Positions 10,876 through 20,093 of a stretch of DNA of 64,000 nt are shown here, one piece after another. Origin of the DNA: Hortaea werneckii (Eukaryota; Ascomycota; Dothideomycetes; Mycosphaerellales; Teratosphaeriaceae). The notes under the pieces are model-generated. The model made no database searches and had not been told where the DNA came from. It worked only from the letters and a program-made list of their open reading frames with translations. Both the position numbers and the translations under genes were made by a program. The stretch spans positions 366,056 through 430,055 of the forward strand of contig JBAOKB010000177.1 in the NCBI GenBank assembly GCA_037044905.1, in the 5' to 3' direction. The first letter of the stretch is position 1. Each line of letters starts with the position of its first letter.

Positions 10876-11820
10876 TCCAGTATCAGGCGACGCAGCTCTC
10901 AAACACCAAGAGATTCGATGACCACCAAAGATAATCTTCACCTGGCATGTGTCTTAGCTGGCTCTCCCACATATCTTTCAACTCTTCCGCGAGGAATCGA
11001 GAGAAAAAGGGTAGCCGCGGACTTCCGCTGGTGGGTTTTATGGTCGAGGTATGAAGAGATGGTTTCTGGGAAATGCGATACTTTGCTATCGGCATCAAAT
11101 GACCTGTTCTGGACACTTTTGCTGTTGTTTTCTTGATGTTTGCATGGCTTGGGGGTCGGGCACTTATGCTCCGGTTGGTTGTCGGTGGACTGTTGTACAA
11201 TATCACTGCAGTGCTCCTTTTTAGTACTTTGATTCAAGTTCTCGATAAAGAGGCATTCATGATTTATTCCATTTTCACCGCAACTTGTCTCTGGTTTACA
11301 TGATCAGAGAGGCTGGCACCCGCGCTTCTAAATGACAAGAAAAAACAAAAATCAGGGAGGAGTATCACCTATTCCCGTTGATCCAAGTCAGGAATCGCAA
11401 GTATACTCCGCCATAGTACATATGGAAGGGATACAATACTCGAGAGCAAGTGACTTTCGTGGGTAAGTTTCCGAGAACAAAGGGGATTATTGGCCACGCT
11501 GAGCCCATGCAAAGGTTCGCTGGGTATGACATCCTCTGTCCCTACCTCTTCTCGGAGGCTCGGGGAGTGAGGTGTTTCCAGAGCCATGGTTGAGCAGGAC
11601 CTGCCTATAAAGACTGCTGCATTTCCGCCTATAAAAGTGAGATTCTGTCGATGGAGCACATCAAGGAACTAAAAATAAATTGGCCTGAGTATGCTTTTCG
11701 TACTTCACGAATCTGTACTATGTACATGGTAGCAGCCGGTTGTTAGGTTGGCCAAGAGGCACGGCAGTTGACTACTCGCTACCTCCTAGTGTCAAGATGC
11801 GAAAGGGTCAGGTAGGCTGT

Positions 11821-11846
11821 GCTCGGGACCTAGGTAGGTCCCGAGC
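11821..11846. repeat. Perfect 11-bp inverted repeat around an aggt spacer
   Basis: The 11-bp arm gctcgggacct is followed by a 4-bp spacer and its exact reverse complement aggtcccgagc. The centre contains CCTAGGTAGG, a string that recurs in other intergenic parts of this window. Confidence 0.8.
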
Positions 11847-13105
11847 GCTGTGATAGCACTGAGACCTTGGAGGCAGACTGCTTGCGCAATCGATCCGAGT
11901 GACGCCAACATGATTTTTAATAGTACGGAGCTGCAAAGATCCGGTCTAGGCTCTTCGCCTACTCTCTTTGATCAACTATTGTGATGATTTGCCGCAATCA
12001 TGTAGCGCCGATCATCCAGGGATATGGGTAAGAGGAGAAAGGATTCGAAGATTTTCATGTCTTGCTACCTCTTACGATGAGACATTTTCCCCATGATTAC
12101 ATATCTGGGCACGAACCAGTGCCAATAACCTCAAGGACTACAGTACTAGGTTTAATGGCCGAACGAAGTTTGTTGATGGAAAGGATGTGTAAAAATCTCT
12201 CCCCAAGCACACTCGGATCATTCACAGCATTATTATTAATATTCTGAGCGCACTTTGATGGAAAAGGCGCTGTGGAAGAAGCCCAGCGAGCCCAGGTATT
12301 GCCCAGAAGGTACACCCGCAGGTGGGCCCTCGCAACGTCAGGCAACCAGACTGTAGGGCTCGCGCAGAGACATCCGATTGGCTCGCGTTGTGTCGCATTC
12401 TGACGCGGCCCGTGCAAGAGCTGAAAGATGCGAGGTCAGTTTGCGCGTCCCTCTTCGTCTTCTCTTGTCAGACTCCCGTCAGAGCCGCAATGCCGCCCCG
12501 GCCCTGCATTTGTTCACTCGTCCCTCGTCCGCCATCCGCAATCCGATTGGTAAGAAAGGCGAGAGAGTTTCATGGCTCTGCGCCTGCCGTGCAAGCCATC
12601 TTAATGCGTCGATGCCATGGGTCTCGTCGCTCTTGCCTCCCCCGGACGTCGGCCAACCGTCGTCGGTGCCTGTCGCGATCCCCGCAGGCGCAGGCGCGAA
12701 TCATTGGACGAGGCGCGATCGTACGTCGTGTGGTACATGTGCTGGTAGGCTCAACCACTGTGAACTCTCTTCGGTACTCGTGTTGCGTGGGCAGATGCGG
12801 GACTTCTGCTGCTGCATCTTTCACTCCTTCTCTCCCGTGACGCTCTTCATCCAACCATTTCTCCTCATCCCATCCAGTGACTATCACTCTCGACTGCCAT
12901 CACTGTCCTCAATCACGTGTCGCCACCCATCGCCCATCCACGCCTGGAACTCGTCCCCGTTCTAGGCGCCTGCCAAGTTGATCACCTGACATAACGGATG
13001 CGCCACATTCCAACCACATCGCTTGCAGCATAAGCGCTCTCCTCCATCGGGCAACCACCTCACGACTCTGATATCTCCTTCAAAACTCCTCAAGCCAGAT
13101 CCAGG

Positions 13106-13547
13106 ATGGCCCTCGGCGCCGAGGAGGTAGTTGCCATTGCGATTTGCGGTGCCTTAGCAGCAATCGGTATGGGATGGGCTTTGACGCATAGGTTCTACAT
13201 GAACAAGCAACGAGAGGAGGTGCAGATGCCGAGCAGCAGCGGCTACAGTCAAGCACAGTACATGCGAGAGGTCCGGCTGCGGCATCAAGAAGATCTGGCC
13301 GCATCGCAGTATGGCAGAGGCCACTTTCCAATGGTGAGGTCAACATTTGTCCCTCATGCGTGGGATATGGCACGGATGTGTCGGATGAGCAGTGGCTGAG
13401 TGTAGTTTCAAATACAGGCAACACCGAGCGCCATGGAAAGCCACGGCACTCTGCACTATGCAGAGTCTCCAAAGGTACGCCGCGACGCATTGCGAACCCG
13501 CATCCCCACGTGACCAGTCGAACTGACTTTCGCAGGATTACGCATAA
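13106..13547 (+). CDS. Small single-pass membrane protein A, 98 aa, paralogue of B
   Basis: Three exons: 13106..13333, 13418..13474 and 13536..13547. Both introns have GT-AG ends; the second shows an aactgac branch point, and both fall in phase 0. The product begins MALGAEEVV, then a transmembrane helix (AIAICGALAAIGMGWALTHR), then a juxtamembrane basic stretch and the motif QAQYMREVRLRHQEDLAA. It ends HYAESPKDYA. No known domain is recognised. The same helix-plus-motif layout recurs 1.3 kb downstream in protein B, on the same strand, which supports both models because the similarity is at protein level across independently placed introns. Short hydrophobic N-terminus without obvious signal cleavage suggests an organelle or ER membrane anchor with a cytosolic tail; that is inference. 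Confidence 0.7.
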
Positions 13548-14375
13548 GTTATGAATCGGGACGGATTCTTTTATGGGGAACCAGCACGGCGTTTACAAAG
13601 GTTCAATTGGGAGGATAAACCCCCACGAAGGCCGGGAATACTATATGCGAATTTACGTGCACATGTCAGCGGATGAGGCGAAGGCCGAAAAGAAGGCCAT
13701 TGAAGAGGGCGGCGAAAGGGAAGACCTTTCTAGATACCTTCTCTGTTTTCGCTTTAGTCAGCCTACCAAATGTAGGTATGAATCGAACAGATACCCAATC
13801 CCATTCGAATTACCCGCAGATACGCCGAATCCGAACGCCTCCAGGGGGACCCGTGCGTTTCCCCAGAGGAAGGAAGGCTGCACAGGATAGCAGGAAGGTG
13901 TCAGTCCATGCGCAACACGACGACCGGCCAATCAAGACGGTCGATCGTGCTGCTTGTTGTGTAAGCGAGATGCCCCAGACTTCATACAGCAGCTGGAAAT
14001 AGTACCTAGGTAGGCAGGATCACCACCTTGCCCGTCCTGGCACAACCGATACGGCGCCGAATGCGAGGCCGTACCTGCTTTCTCTGGCATTGCCCTTTTA
14101 ATACCTACCTCTGATACGGGGAATGTGAGAACCAGAGAGGAAGACTTACTGTTTCTACCCGACTTTGTCGCTTCACTCGTTTTGTCTAATATCTTCCCGG
14201 GTCTCCCTCACTTTTGCGTTCTGTTGCTTACCACCAGTCCCAACCCGCAAGACTCACTGCCTCACTTTACAACAAGGAGATCGGGAATTCCGAAAGAACG
14301 TACAGAGACTATCACTCGTTTGCTACGGACTCGAGCAGGCAGACTTTACGGCACTCAAGACATTCCGAGCCAGCA
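13548..14375. other. Spacer between the two small membrane-protein genes
   Basis: 828 bp holding the 3' UTR of A and the promoter/leader of B. A 105-codon ORF at 13573 lacks recognisable features. A CCTAGGTAGG-type string lies at about 14005-14014, just before a pyrimidine-rich stretch upstream of B. Confidence 0.45.
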
Positions 14376-14775
14376 ATGGTCAGCCACTCCCTCATCGTCT
14401 TGTGCGTTTGACCCCACTGTCCCCACCGTCCACATCCTGCCAGTCCCAAGACCAGAAGCTGATCTCGAACATACAGTTGCTGCATCTGCGGAGCGGGCGT
14501 CGCCGTCTTCATCGGCTGGGCGGTCTCCCACCGTTTCGTCAAGTCGGCCGAGGCGAAAGAGCCGGCTGCGGGCGATTTCAACCAGGCGCAGTATATGCGG
14601 GAAGTGCGGTTGCGACATCAGGATCACTTAGCGGCGACTTTCGGGGGCGTTGGCGCTTTGGTAGGTTGGATTCGGGCTCGGATGCTGGTGCCGCCTTTGG
14701 GGTGTTGTTGCTGACGGGACGTTTTCGTTGTAGGAGAGAGGGAAACGCGGTGCGGAGTCCTGGAATTCTTTGTGA
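14376..14775 (+). CDS. Small single-pass membrane protein B, 83 aa, paralogue of A
   Basis: Three exons: 14376..14401, 14477..14660 and 14734..14775. Introns: gtgcgt to acag (75 nt) and gtaggt to gtag (73 nt, ttgctgac branch). Exon 1 is only 26 nt (MVSHSLIV plus two bases), so ORF scanning misses the gene. The spliced product starts MVSHSLIVFCCICGAG, continues through a membrane helix ending GWAVSHRF, then has QAQYMREVRLRHQDHLAA and a short C-terminus ending ESWNSL. Compared with A, the core (CGA, GWA, HRF and the 13-residue QAQYMREVRLRHQ) is strongly conserved while both C-termini differ. The function is unknown. The alternative of a single conserved exon in a pseudogene is possible, but frame continuity through three exons argues for a gene. 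Confidence 0.65.
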
Positions 14776-14977
14776 TGGCCGGGAAATGGTGAAGGTCCGC
14801 GACGAGCCTGGCGATTTGCACGCTGGGAGTATTTCACAATAGGGTGCAGGCGAGCTTCGGACGAGGGACACAGCGTGCAGCTTACAGTCTGGCATTATTT
14901 GGCATGGGAAATGGTGCATCGCTGGATCTTAGGCTCTCAGGCTCCTCGGACCCGGCCACATGGAAATTGCCGATCCG

Positions 14978-17113
14978 TCATATGGGAAAGTCCTGAACCC
15001 TTCTCTCGAGCGCGCCGCTCGACAGCTTTCGATATCCCGTGGTGCGGACATAGTATTCGCCGTCACTGCCCCTGAGTATTTCCATATTGTGTACACGGTT
15101 TTCCTCGGCCGGTAGGAGGGCGTCGGAGTTCCCCACGAATGGTTTTGTTGGCTCGCCTTCTTGGGCTTTCGTGGCAGAGTTTGGAAAAGGCTCCCCATTC
15201 CACATTGGCGGCGTAATACCCATTCCTTCTTCCTCGACCGCTATGATTCGCGCGGCGAGCTGACCTGTCGAGGTAGCGCCCCACATTGCCTCTTTGCGCG
15301 GCGCTCTTGCAAGGAGCCTCAGCGCACGTCGACGTAATGAGGGGATGCGACATTTGGTGGCGACGAAGTATAAGGGGGGTACGGCTCCCACTTCGAAGGT
15401 AAAGACGGCTGGCTGTCCGGCTTTGGCGTTGACGTAGTTCTCGCCATATCGCAAGGTTTCCTCGAAGTGATCGGTATACTGATCGAACACGACTTGTTCC
15501 GCTGCAAGTCTGGTGCTGAGCCAGATGTACGAGACGTGGTAGTACATCATCAGATTACTGCCAGCTTCGCTATCTTTCTCGGTGGATCGACTGGGGTATT
15601 TGGGGTTTGGAGTCTGTCGAAACGTCTCAAGCCATTCCTGCAGCCTGCGCTCGAGCCTGTGCTGTTCCTCTAGAAGCTGTCTGTAGGGCTTTGGCCTCGC
15701 AAAGTTTGGCGCAGTGTCAGGAAACAGTTCGATGTCGCCACCCTGGACATGCTCCTCCCAGGTGGAGTCAGAAAGATTGTGCCGGTGGACGCCTGCTGGC
15801 TCCAAATCATCGCCTGGTGTAAGGACATACCCGGTCATTCCTTCATGTTGCATTACAAGGCGTATTTTGTCCGGATCTTGTCCTGAGAAGTCCGGCAACC
15901 GATCAGAAGCGGAAAGAAACGAGCCTGTGCAGAAGTTGGCTGCTTCTCCTATCTCGGCTGAGATGAAGGTTACCGTTGTAGTCGTGACCGTTTGTACTGG
16001 CCTACGACCATGATCGGAAGAGGCGTGTGACGCTTCCGAACATACGTTCACACTACCACAGTCGTCTTCTACGTTACTGTAGTTGCCATGTCCAGCTTCT
16101 CCGGAAACGAACGCTTTGTACACCGTCGAATCGCGAATGAAGGGATGACTGTCTGCCATTATGGCGAAGAGTGATGAACGGGCATCCGCCATGGTCCGGA
16201 AGGCTCGACTCCCGCACCCTTGCCCGCTCGCCGGTAAATCAATTGGATGCGGGTGACCGAAAGAAGCGGCAAGCACACCGAGACGGCTGAACATCAGCTT
16301 GATATTTGCAAAGAGCTGAGCTTCCTCCATAGTCATTCGAGCACCTTCAAATTCCCGCATGAGGCCCGCGGTACGCATCAGCAACGCTGATGTATTAAAG
16401 ATATCATCTTGAATTAGCTCAATGCAGATGAACAACACTGAGCTGAGCAATACCAAAGCCGGAGACGCCTTGCCTGCTTCCACCCGCACTCTGAAAGCTT
16501 GCATGGCTTTATTGTAGGACTTCAACGCATAGGCTCGGTGCTCATTTATCGTAATTGGGACTGTCCTCGGATGACCTGTCTGTAACGCTGGAGTCTTCAT
16601 ACCATCCCCGATCGGCTGGCGAACCACATCGCCACGCTCAGGTGAGAAGGTCTGTAGGTACTGAGGATGTTCGTACAACGTTGAGATCGCCACGATGCTG
16701 TCAAAGATGAAGGGCTCGGTTTGTGCCAATTGTAGGACGGTGCCATACCAGAAGTCCATATCTACTTGTAGGCTTCCGGCTAGACTTTTTCCTGCACAGT
16801 CAAGGAAGAAATCGAAGGCCCTTCTTTCTCCTTTCTTCGTGCTTTCGATGCTGTACATCTGCCTGCCAACAGGAGCCGGCTCAGCTCCAGCTGTCGGTAG
16901 GAGATGCTGCTCAGTGTCGTAGCCATCACACTTGCGACCTGTATTAGTACATCGGTTGCAAGCCGGTCTTGCTTCATCACATTTCACACGACGTGCTTTA
17001 CATGTGATGCAGCCGTTTCTGGATTTCCTGTGTCCAAGCCTCCCATTGCGTTTGCGAGCTTCCTGGATGTTAGCCGCGGCAATGGCTTGCCACGACGGGT
17101 CAGCTGATTCCAT
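14978..17113 (-). CDS. Zn2Cys6 transcription factor, 711 aa
   Basis: Single-exon regulator. The start is the ATG of MESADPSWQAI; upstream in-frame codons lack an ATG. The binuclear zinc cluster is complete: C35, C38, C45, C52, C55, C62 in NGCITCKARRVKCDEARPAC followed by NRCTNTGRKCDGY. A linker with QMYSIESTKKGERRAFDFFL then leads into a long helical regulatory region typical of Fungal_trans_2-type factors. It would bind CGG-containing DNA sites in the nucleus; target genes cannot be inferred. It lies 200 bp from the 3' end of small protein B, convergently, and GPI8 is upstream on the same strand. Confidence 0.9.
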   Translation of the reverse strand: MESADPSWQAIAAANIQEARKRNGRLGHRKSRNGCITCKARRVKCDEARPACNRCTNTGRKCDGYDTEQHLLPTAGAEPAPVGRQMYSIESTKKGERRAFDFFLDCAGKSLAGSLQVDMDFWYGTVLQLAQTEPFIFDSIVAISTLYEHPQYLQTFSPERGDVVRQPIGDGMKTPALQTGHPRTVPITINEHRAYALKSYNKAMQAFRVRVEAGKASPALVLLSSVLFICIELIQDDIFNTSALLMRTAGLMREFEGARMTMEEAQLFANIKLMFSRLGVLAASFGHPHPIDLPASGQGCGSRAFRTMADARSSLFAIMADSHPFIRDSTVYKAFVSGEAGHGNYSNVEDDCGSVNVCSEASHASSDHGRRPVQTVTTTTVTFISAEIGEAANFCTGSFLSASDRLPDFSGQDPDKIRLVMQHEGMTGYVLTPGDDLEPAGVHRHNLSDSTWEEHVQGGDIELFPDTAPNFARPKPYRQLLEEQHRLERRLQEWLETFRQTPNPKYPSRSTEKDSEAGSNLMMYYHVSYIWLSTRLAAEQVVFDQYTDHFEETLRYGENYVNAKAGQPAVFTFEVGAVPPLYFVATKCRIPSLRRRALRLLARAPRKEAMWGATSTGQLAARIIAVEEEGMGITPPMWNGEPFPNSATKAQEGEPTKPFVGNSDALLPAEENRVHNMEILRGSDGEYYVRTTGYRKLSSGALERRVQDFPI

Positions 17114-17560
17114 TCTGGGTTCGGTCGACTTTCCTCGTTCCGAAGAGAAGCATATTATTTGCAACAGCAGTCAATGGCGCTCTTTTACGAATCTCACAGT
17201 ACTGATGTCTTGTCCAAAAGACAGCAGGGGATTGGTTTCCTCGTATCCCAACCAGGGATTGCTGGAAACGCCCGCAAGCGAGATTGGCAGCTTGCCTGAG
17301 GCAATTGCATCCTTGAGGCCGGCGCACTCCACGTCTCATATCACCTTCCCAAAAGAATCGGTGAGAATGCAAAGGTGCCCATAGCAGACAATGCTCAGCT
17401 GATCAACATAACAAAAGCAGTGTCAACGATACCAAAAAGAAAAGGAAGAAACGAAAAGAGGAATACTCGAGAGGACGAAGTCGTGGACGCAAAGCAACTG
17501 CATATCAATTGGGGTATCTTTCTAAACACTACGTCCAAGAAAAGGCAGAAGTTTTCCTCG
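17114..17560. other. Intergenic between GPI8 and the Zn2Cys6 gene
   Basis: 447 bp containing the GPI8 3' UTR and the promoter of the downstream Zn2Cys6 gene (both on the minus strand). A purine-rich tract lies near 17430-17480. No gene seen. Confidence 0.5.
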
Positions 17561-18820
17561 TCACCAGACTTTGCTCCCTGCTACCCAAGCCACACCTAAG
17601 ACAAGCAAAGACCCAGCTCCAAGCGCCTTCTTCGTCCAGCTTTCGCCTCCGAGACCAGCCATGTCAATGGCAATCCTTTCCTTGCCGAGGTTGCCGCCTG
17701 CTATGACTGTGCCTTCAGCCGTGTGTTCGTTCGATGGCTTGCTCCCCATGACGCTATCAGAGGCGTTCATGTCCTTCAGAGTTCTCTCGGTGATTTGCCT
17801 CAATGCCTCTACATCGGCTTTCCAAGCGCTTAGGCTCTCTTGACCACTTGCCCCAGCGTCAACATCAACACCCTGTACGTTGCCGAAGAAGTCGAGAACT
17901 CTTTTGTTCCGCACTGCTTCCTCGCCTCCTTGGTAAAGATCATATCGCACTCCCGCTTCGCTGTGTACACGGTCGAATGTCATGTAATCGAACATCTCGC
18001 CCAGCCGGACGTCTGAGCTGGTACTGTTGAGATGAGTTTCCAGAAATTCAAGGTAAAAATACGTCCATCTGTCAATCACTGCTACGCCAACATCCTGATC
18101 CGCATGATGGCTGTAGCTGCTCTGGTCTTTCGCGCTTGAGCCGGTTCCAATCACACCGGGACTGTAGAATTGCTCGTACATGGTGTTGGCTTGGCAGGTG
18201 TCGATCATGAAGAGCATCTCATTATAGCGCTTCTTCTCGTACATCTGTTCAAAGGCGTCCGCCAAGTCGTGAGAGCTGATCTCCTCGGCATCCTGGAACT
18301 TTAGGAAGCTGTCACCGCCATGTCCTGTCATGTAGATGAGTATGTTACTTCGATCGTCGGTCATGAGACGCTTCGAAGTGGCGTGTGAAGACGGCCATCG
18401 ATCTGTCAACAGACGGATAAAGGACTCGACCGTCACTTCGTTGCCCCGATAATCAACCTCGATACCTCCCATACCTGCTACATCAGGACCTTGTTCGCCA
18501 TCTCCATCTGACCCCCTGCTTTTCTGCTGGTCATACAAATCTAAATCTCGGCTCTTGTCATTGAAAACGCTTCCGGCGAATGTGTTTCGCGGATTGCATG
18601 CCATATCATCAGGCAACATTAGGATGATCTGCGAGTCCGGTATGCCTAATCGCTTCACGGTGCGGTACATCGATAACGTGTTCGCCATGTGTCTGTAGTT
18701 GAACCAGAACCGAGATGTGCTGACGAGAACGGCCCAGTTGGAGGTATGTTGGGATGCAGTGCCATACTCAGCAAGGGCAACGAGGCCCAGCAGGGCGGTA
18801 GGCAGATCAAAGAGGCGCAT
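17561..18820 (-). CDS. GPI8: GPI-anchor transamidase catalytic subunit (GPI8/PIG-K), 419 aa
   Basis: A caspase-like C13 cysteine peptidase that cleaves the C-terminal signal of proteins in the ER and attaches the GPI anchor. The start is the ATG of MRLFDLPTALLG (18820); codons before it lack ATG. An N-terminal signal peptide is followed by the conserved block NWAVLVSTSRFWFNYRHMAN. The catalytic dyad is visible as His167 in YMTGHGGDSFLKFQD and Cys209 in MIDTCQANTMYEQFYSP. The C-terminus has a hydrophobic helix (LGAGSLLVLGVAWVAGSKVW) for membrane anchoring. Length matches fungal orthologues. No introns. A solid call. Confidence 0.95.
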   Translation of the reverse strand: MRLFDLPTALLGLVALAEYGTASQHTSNWAVLVSTSRFWFNYRHMANTLSMYRTVKRLGIPDSQIILMLPDDMACNPRNTFAGSVFNDKSRDLDLYDQQKSRGSDGDGEQGPDVAGMGGIEVDYRGNEVTVESFIRLLTDRWPSSHATSKRLMTDDRSNILIYMTGHGGDSFLKFQDAEEISSHDLADAFEQMYEKKRYNEMLFMIDTCQANTMYEQFYSPGVIGTGSSAKDQSSYSHHADQDVGVAVIDRWTYFYLEFLETHLNSTSSDVRLGEMFDYMTFDRVHSEAGVRYDLYQGGEEAVRNKRVLDFFGNVQGVDVDAGASGQESLSAWKADVEALRQITERTLKDMNASDSVMGSKPSNEHTAEGTVIAGGNLGKERIAIDMAGLGGESWTKKALGAGSLLVLGVAWVAGSKVW

Positions 18821-19312
18821 GGTAACCTTCACAAATGAAAAAGCCAGTCCAAGGTATGTCGTTCAACGACCTCTTAACACATACGTCGCTGTCGCAGCCG
18901 GGTACGGCCGCTACTCCTTTGGGTTTAGCACGTGTTGTCCATGTTTCCCGACGTTACCTCTTACACAGTACCGTACATTTGTCTTCAACCAGTACGCACT
19001 CAATATTCTACCTGTGGCTTCACTATGTCGCGATGGGAAGTCCAGTCCTGCTTAAGTTGAAGTCTCGCGATGCATCTCGCATCGAAGTGTTTCAAGAACG
19101 AGCAAGCAATTTTGCCTTCCGGGCGGTACCTCATCCATAATCCATATTGGGACACTGATATCACGTCTTCTTTTTAAATATTTTATTGGCCTTAGCTATG
19201 AGGAACTGATGGATAGAAAGATGAAGTTGAGTGCTTTTTGAAGGGCCCATTCTGACCCCTCTTGATGGGAGATAGAGACGAAACACATTTCGGTCCACTC
19301 CATCCAAGCGGT
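18821..19312. other. Intergenic between the orphan gene and GPI8
   Basis: 492 bp with the GPI8 promoter (minus strand) and the 3' end of the minus-strand orphan gene at 19313. No additional gene recognised. Confidence 0.5.
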
Positions 19313-20093
19313 TTAATTACCCGTGTATCCTTCGCGCACCGAAGTTGGCTGGTGGTCTCTGTTGATGTACGGAGAGACTGATTGCTGCATTCTGTTCTGG
19401 TCGGGAAGCCACAGGGTAGACTGCCCCATGGAAATCCCAAATGGCATCTGGTGCCCACCACTCTGGTCCGCGTAGGTAACGTGCTGGGCCACCATGTGGT
19501 TGTCGTAAACTTCGGTGTAGCCGCGCCAGAACGCATCGGAGCGGAAGCCAGCAGCGCCCCAAGTGCTCTCGCGACGCCATGCCGCAAGACGACGGGTCTC
19601 ATCTGCATCCAGGACTGACTCAGCGCTGTTGAAGTCAGCGAACCTCGGGACGGTACGCTGCTCGCGCCCACCATTGCCAGTTGGACAGTAGTAGGTCAGG
19701 GGCTGTGAATGCGGCCTATACACCTCGTCTGGCTTTTGACCTTCGAAGATACCAGACGACGCGGGATGGTCATTCTTGTAGAGACGTTCTTCACCCACGT
19801 CCATCATCTCTCGGTCCTCCTGCTCCCTCACCGATCGTATATTAAAGCTACCAGTTGCTGGAAAACTCCTTTGGGGCTCCCAGCGCCACGCGGCGTTGTT
19901 GGTGACACCATTGTATCCACCCCTCGGCGGAGGAGTGACTGTTGCACTACTGTCTTCTCCTGGCTCTGAGTCCTCAGCTATGATCTGTTAGCAGCTGCGA
20001 AGTCTCTCACCACAAGTAATGCTTACCTCGGTGCATCCTCATCAAGATGGCAGCGGCAGCAAGGACTTCGTGATCTTCGGATTGTTCTGGCAT
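19313..20093 (-). CDS. Uncharacterised protein, 243 aa, two exons
   Basis: Exon 1 is 20093..20027 (MPEQSEDHEVLAAAAILMRM and two more residues), exon 2 is 19977..19313. The 49-nt intron has a gtaagc donor, a ctgctaac branch and a catag acceptor; splicing keeps one open frame to TAA. The N-terminal helix is acidic/Ala-rich. The middle has GGYNGVTNNAAWRWEPQRSF and later LDADETRRLAAWRRES and AFWRGYTEVYDNHMV. The composition is rich in Gln, Asn and Tyr near the C-terminus. No domain is recognised and no signal peptide or membrane helix is present. Possibly a lineage-restricted regulator, but nothing in the sequence assigns a function. Confidence 0.65.

Larger units (their letters stand above)
10395..13105. 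other. Gene-poor 2.7-kb stretch with repeats
   Basis: Follows the coiled-coil gene and precedes small membrane protein A. Contains a poly-T run near 10518, a 73/74-bp tandem repeat (10705-10875) and a 26-bp palindrome (11821-11846), annotated separately. Two overlapping ORFs of 172 and 195 codons at 12322-12965 have Arg/Cys/Ser-rich composition and no domain or intron logic; the stretch is better read as promoter and leader of the gene at 13106. Confidence 0.5.

Noticed and set aside
12322..12965. Overlapping + strand ORFs of 172 and 195 codons
   Set aside because: Arg/Cys/Ser-rich in both frames, no domain; better explained as GC-rich promoter/leader of small membrane protein A.
14978..18820. 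Secondary-metabolite or effector gene cluster suggested by regulator, transporter and secreted-protein genes in the window
   Set aside because: No backbone enzyme (PKS, NRPS, terpene synthase) or tailoring enzymes are present, and housekeeping genes are interleaved.
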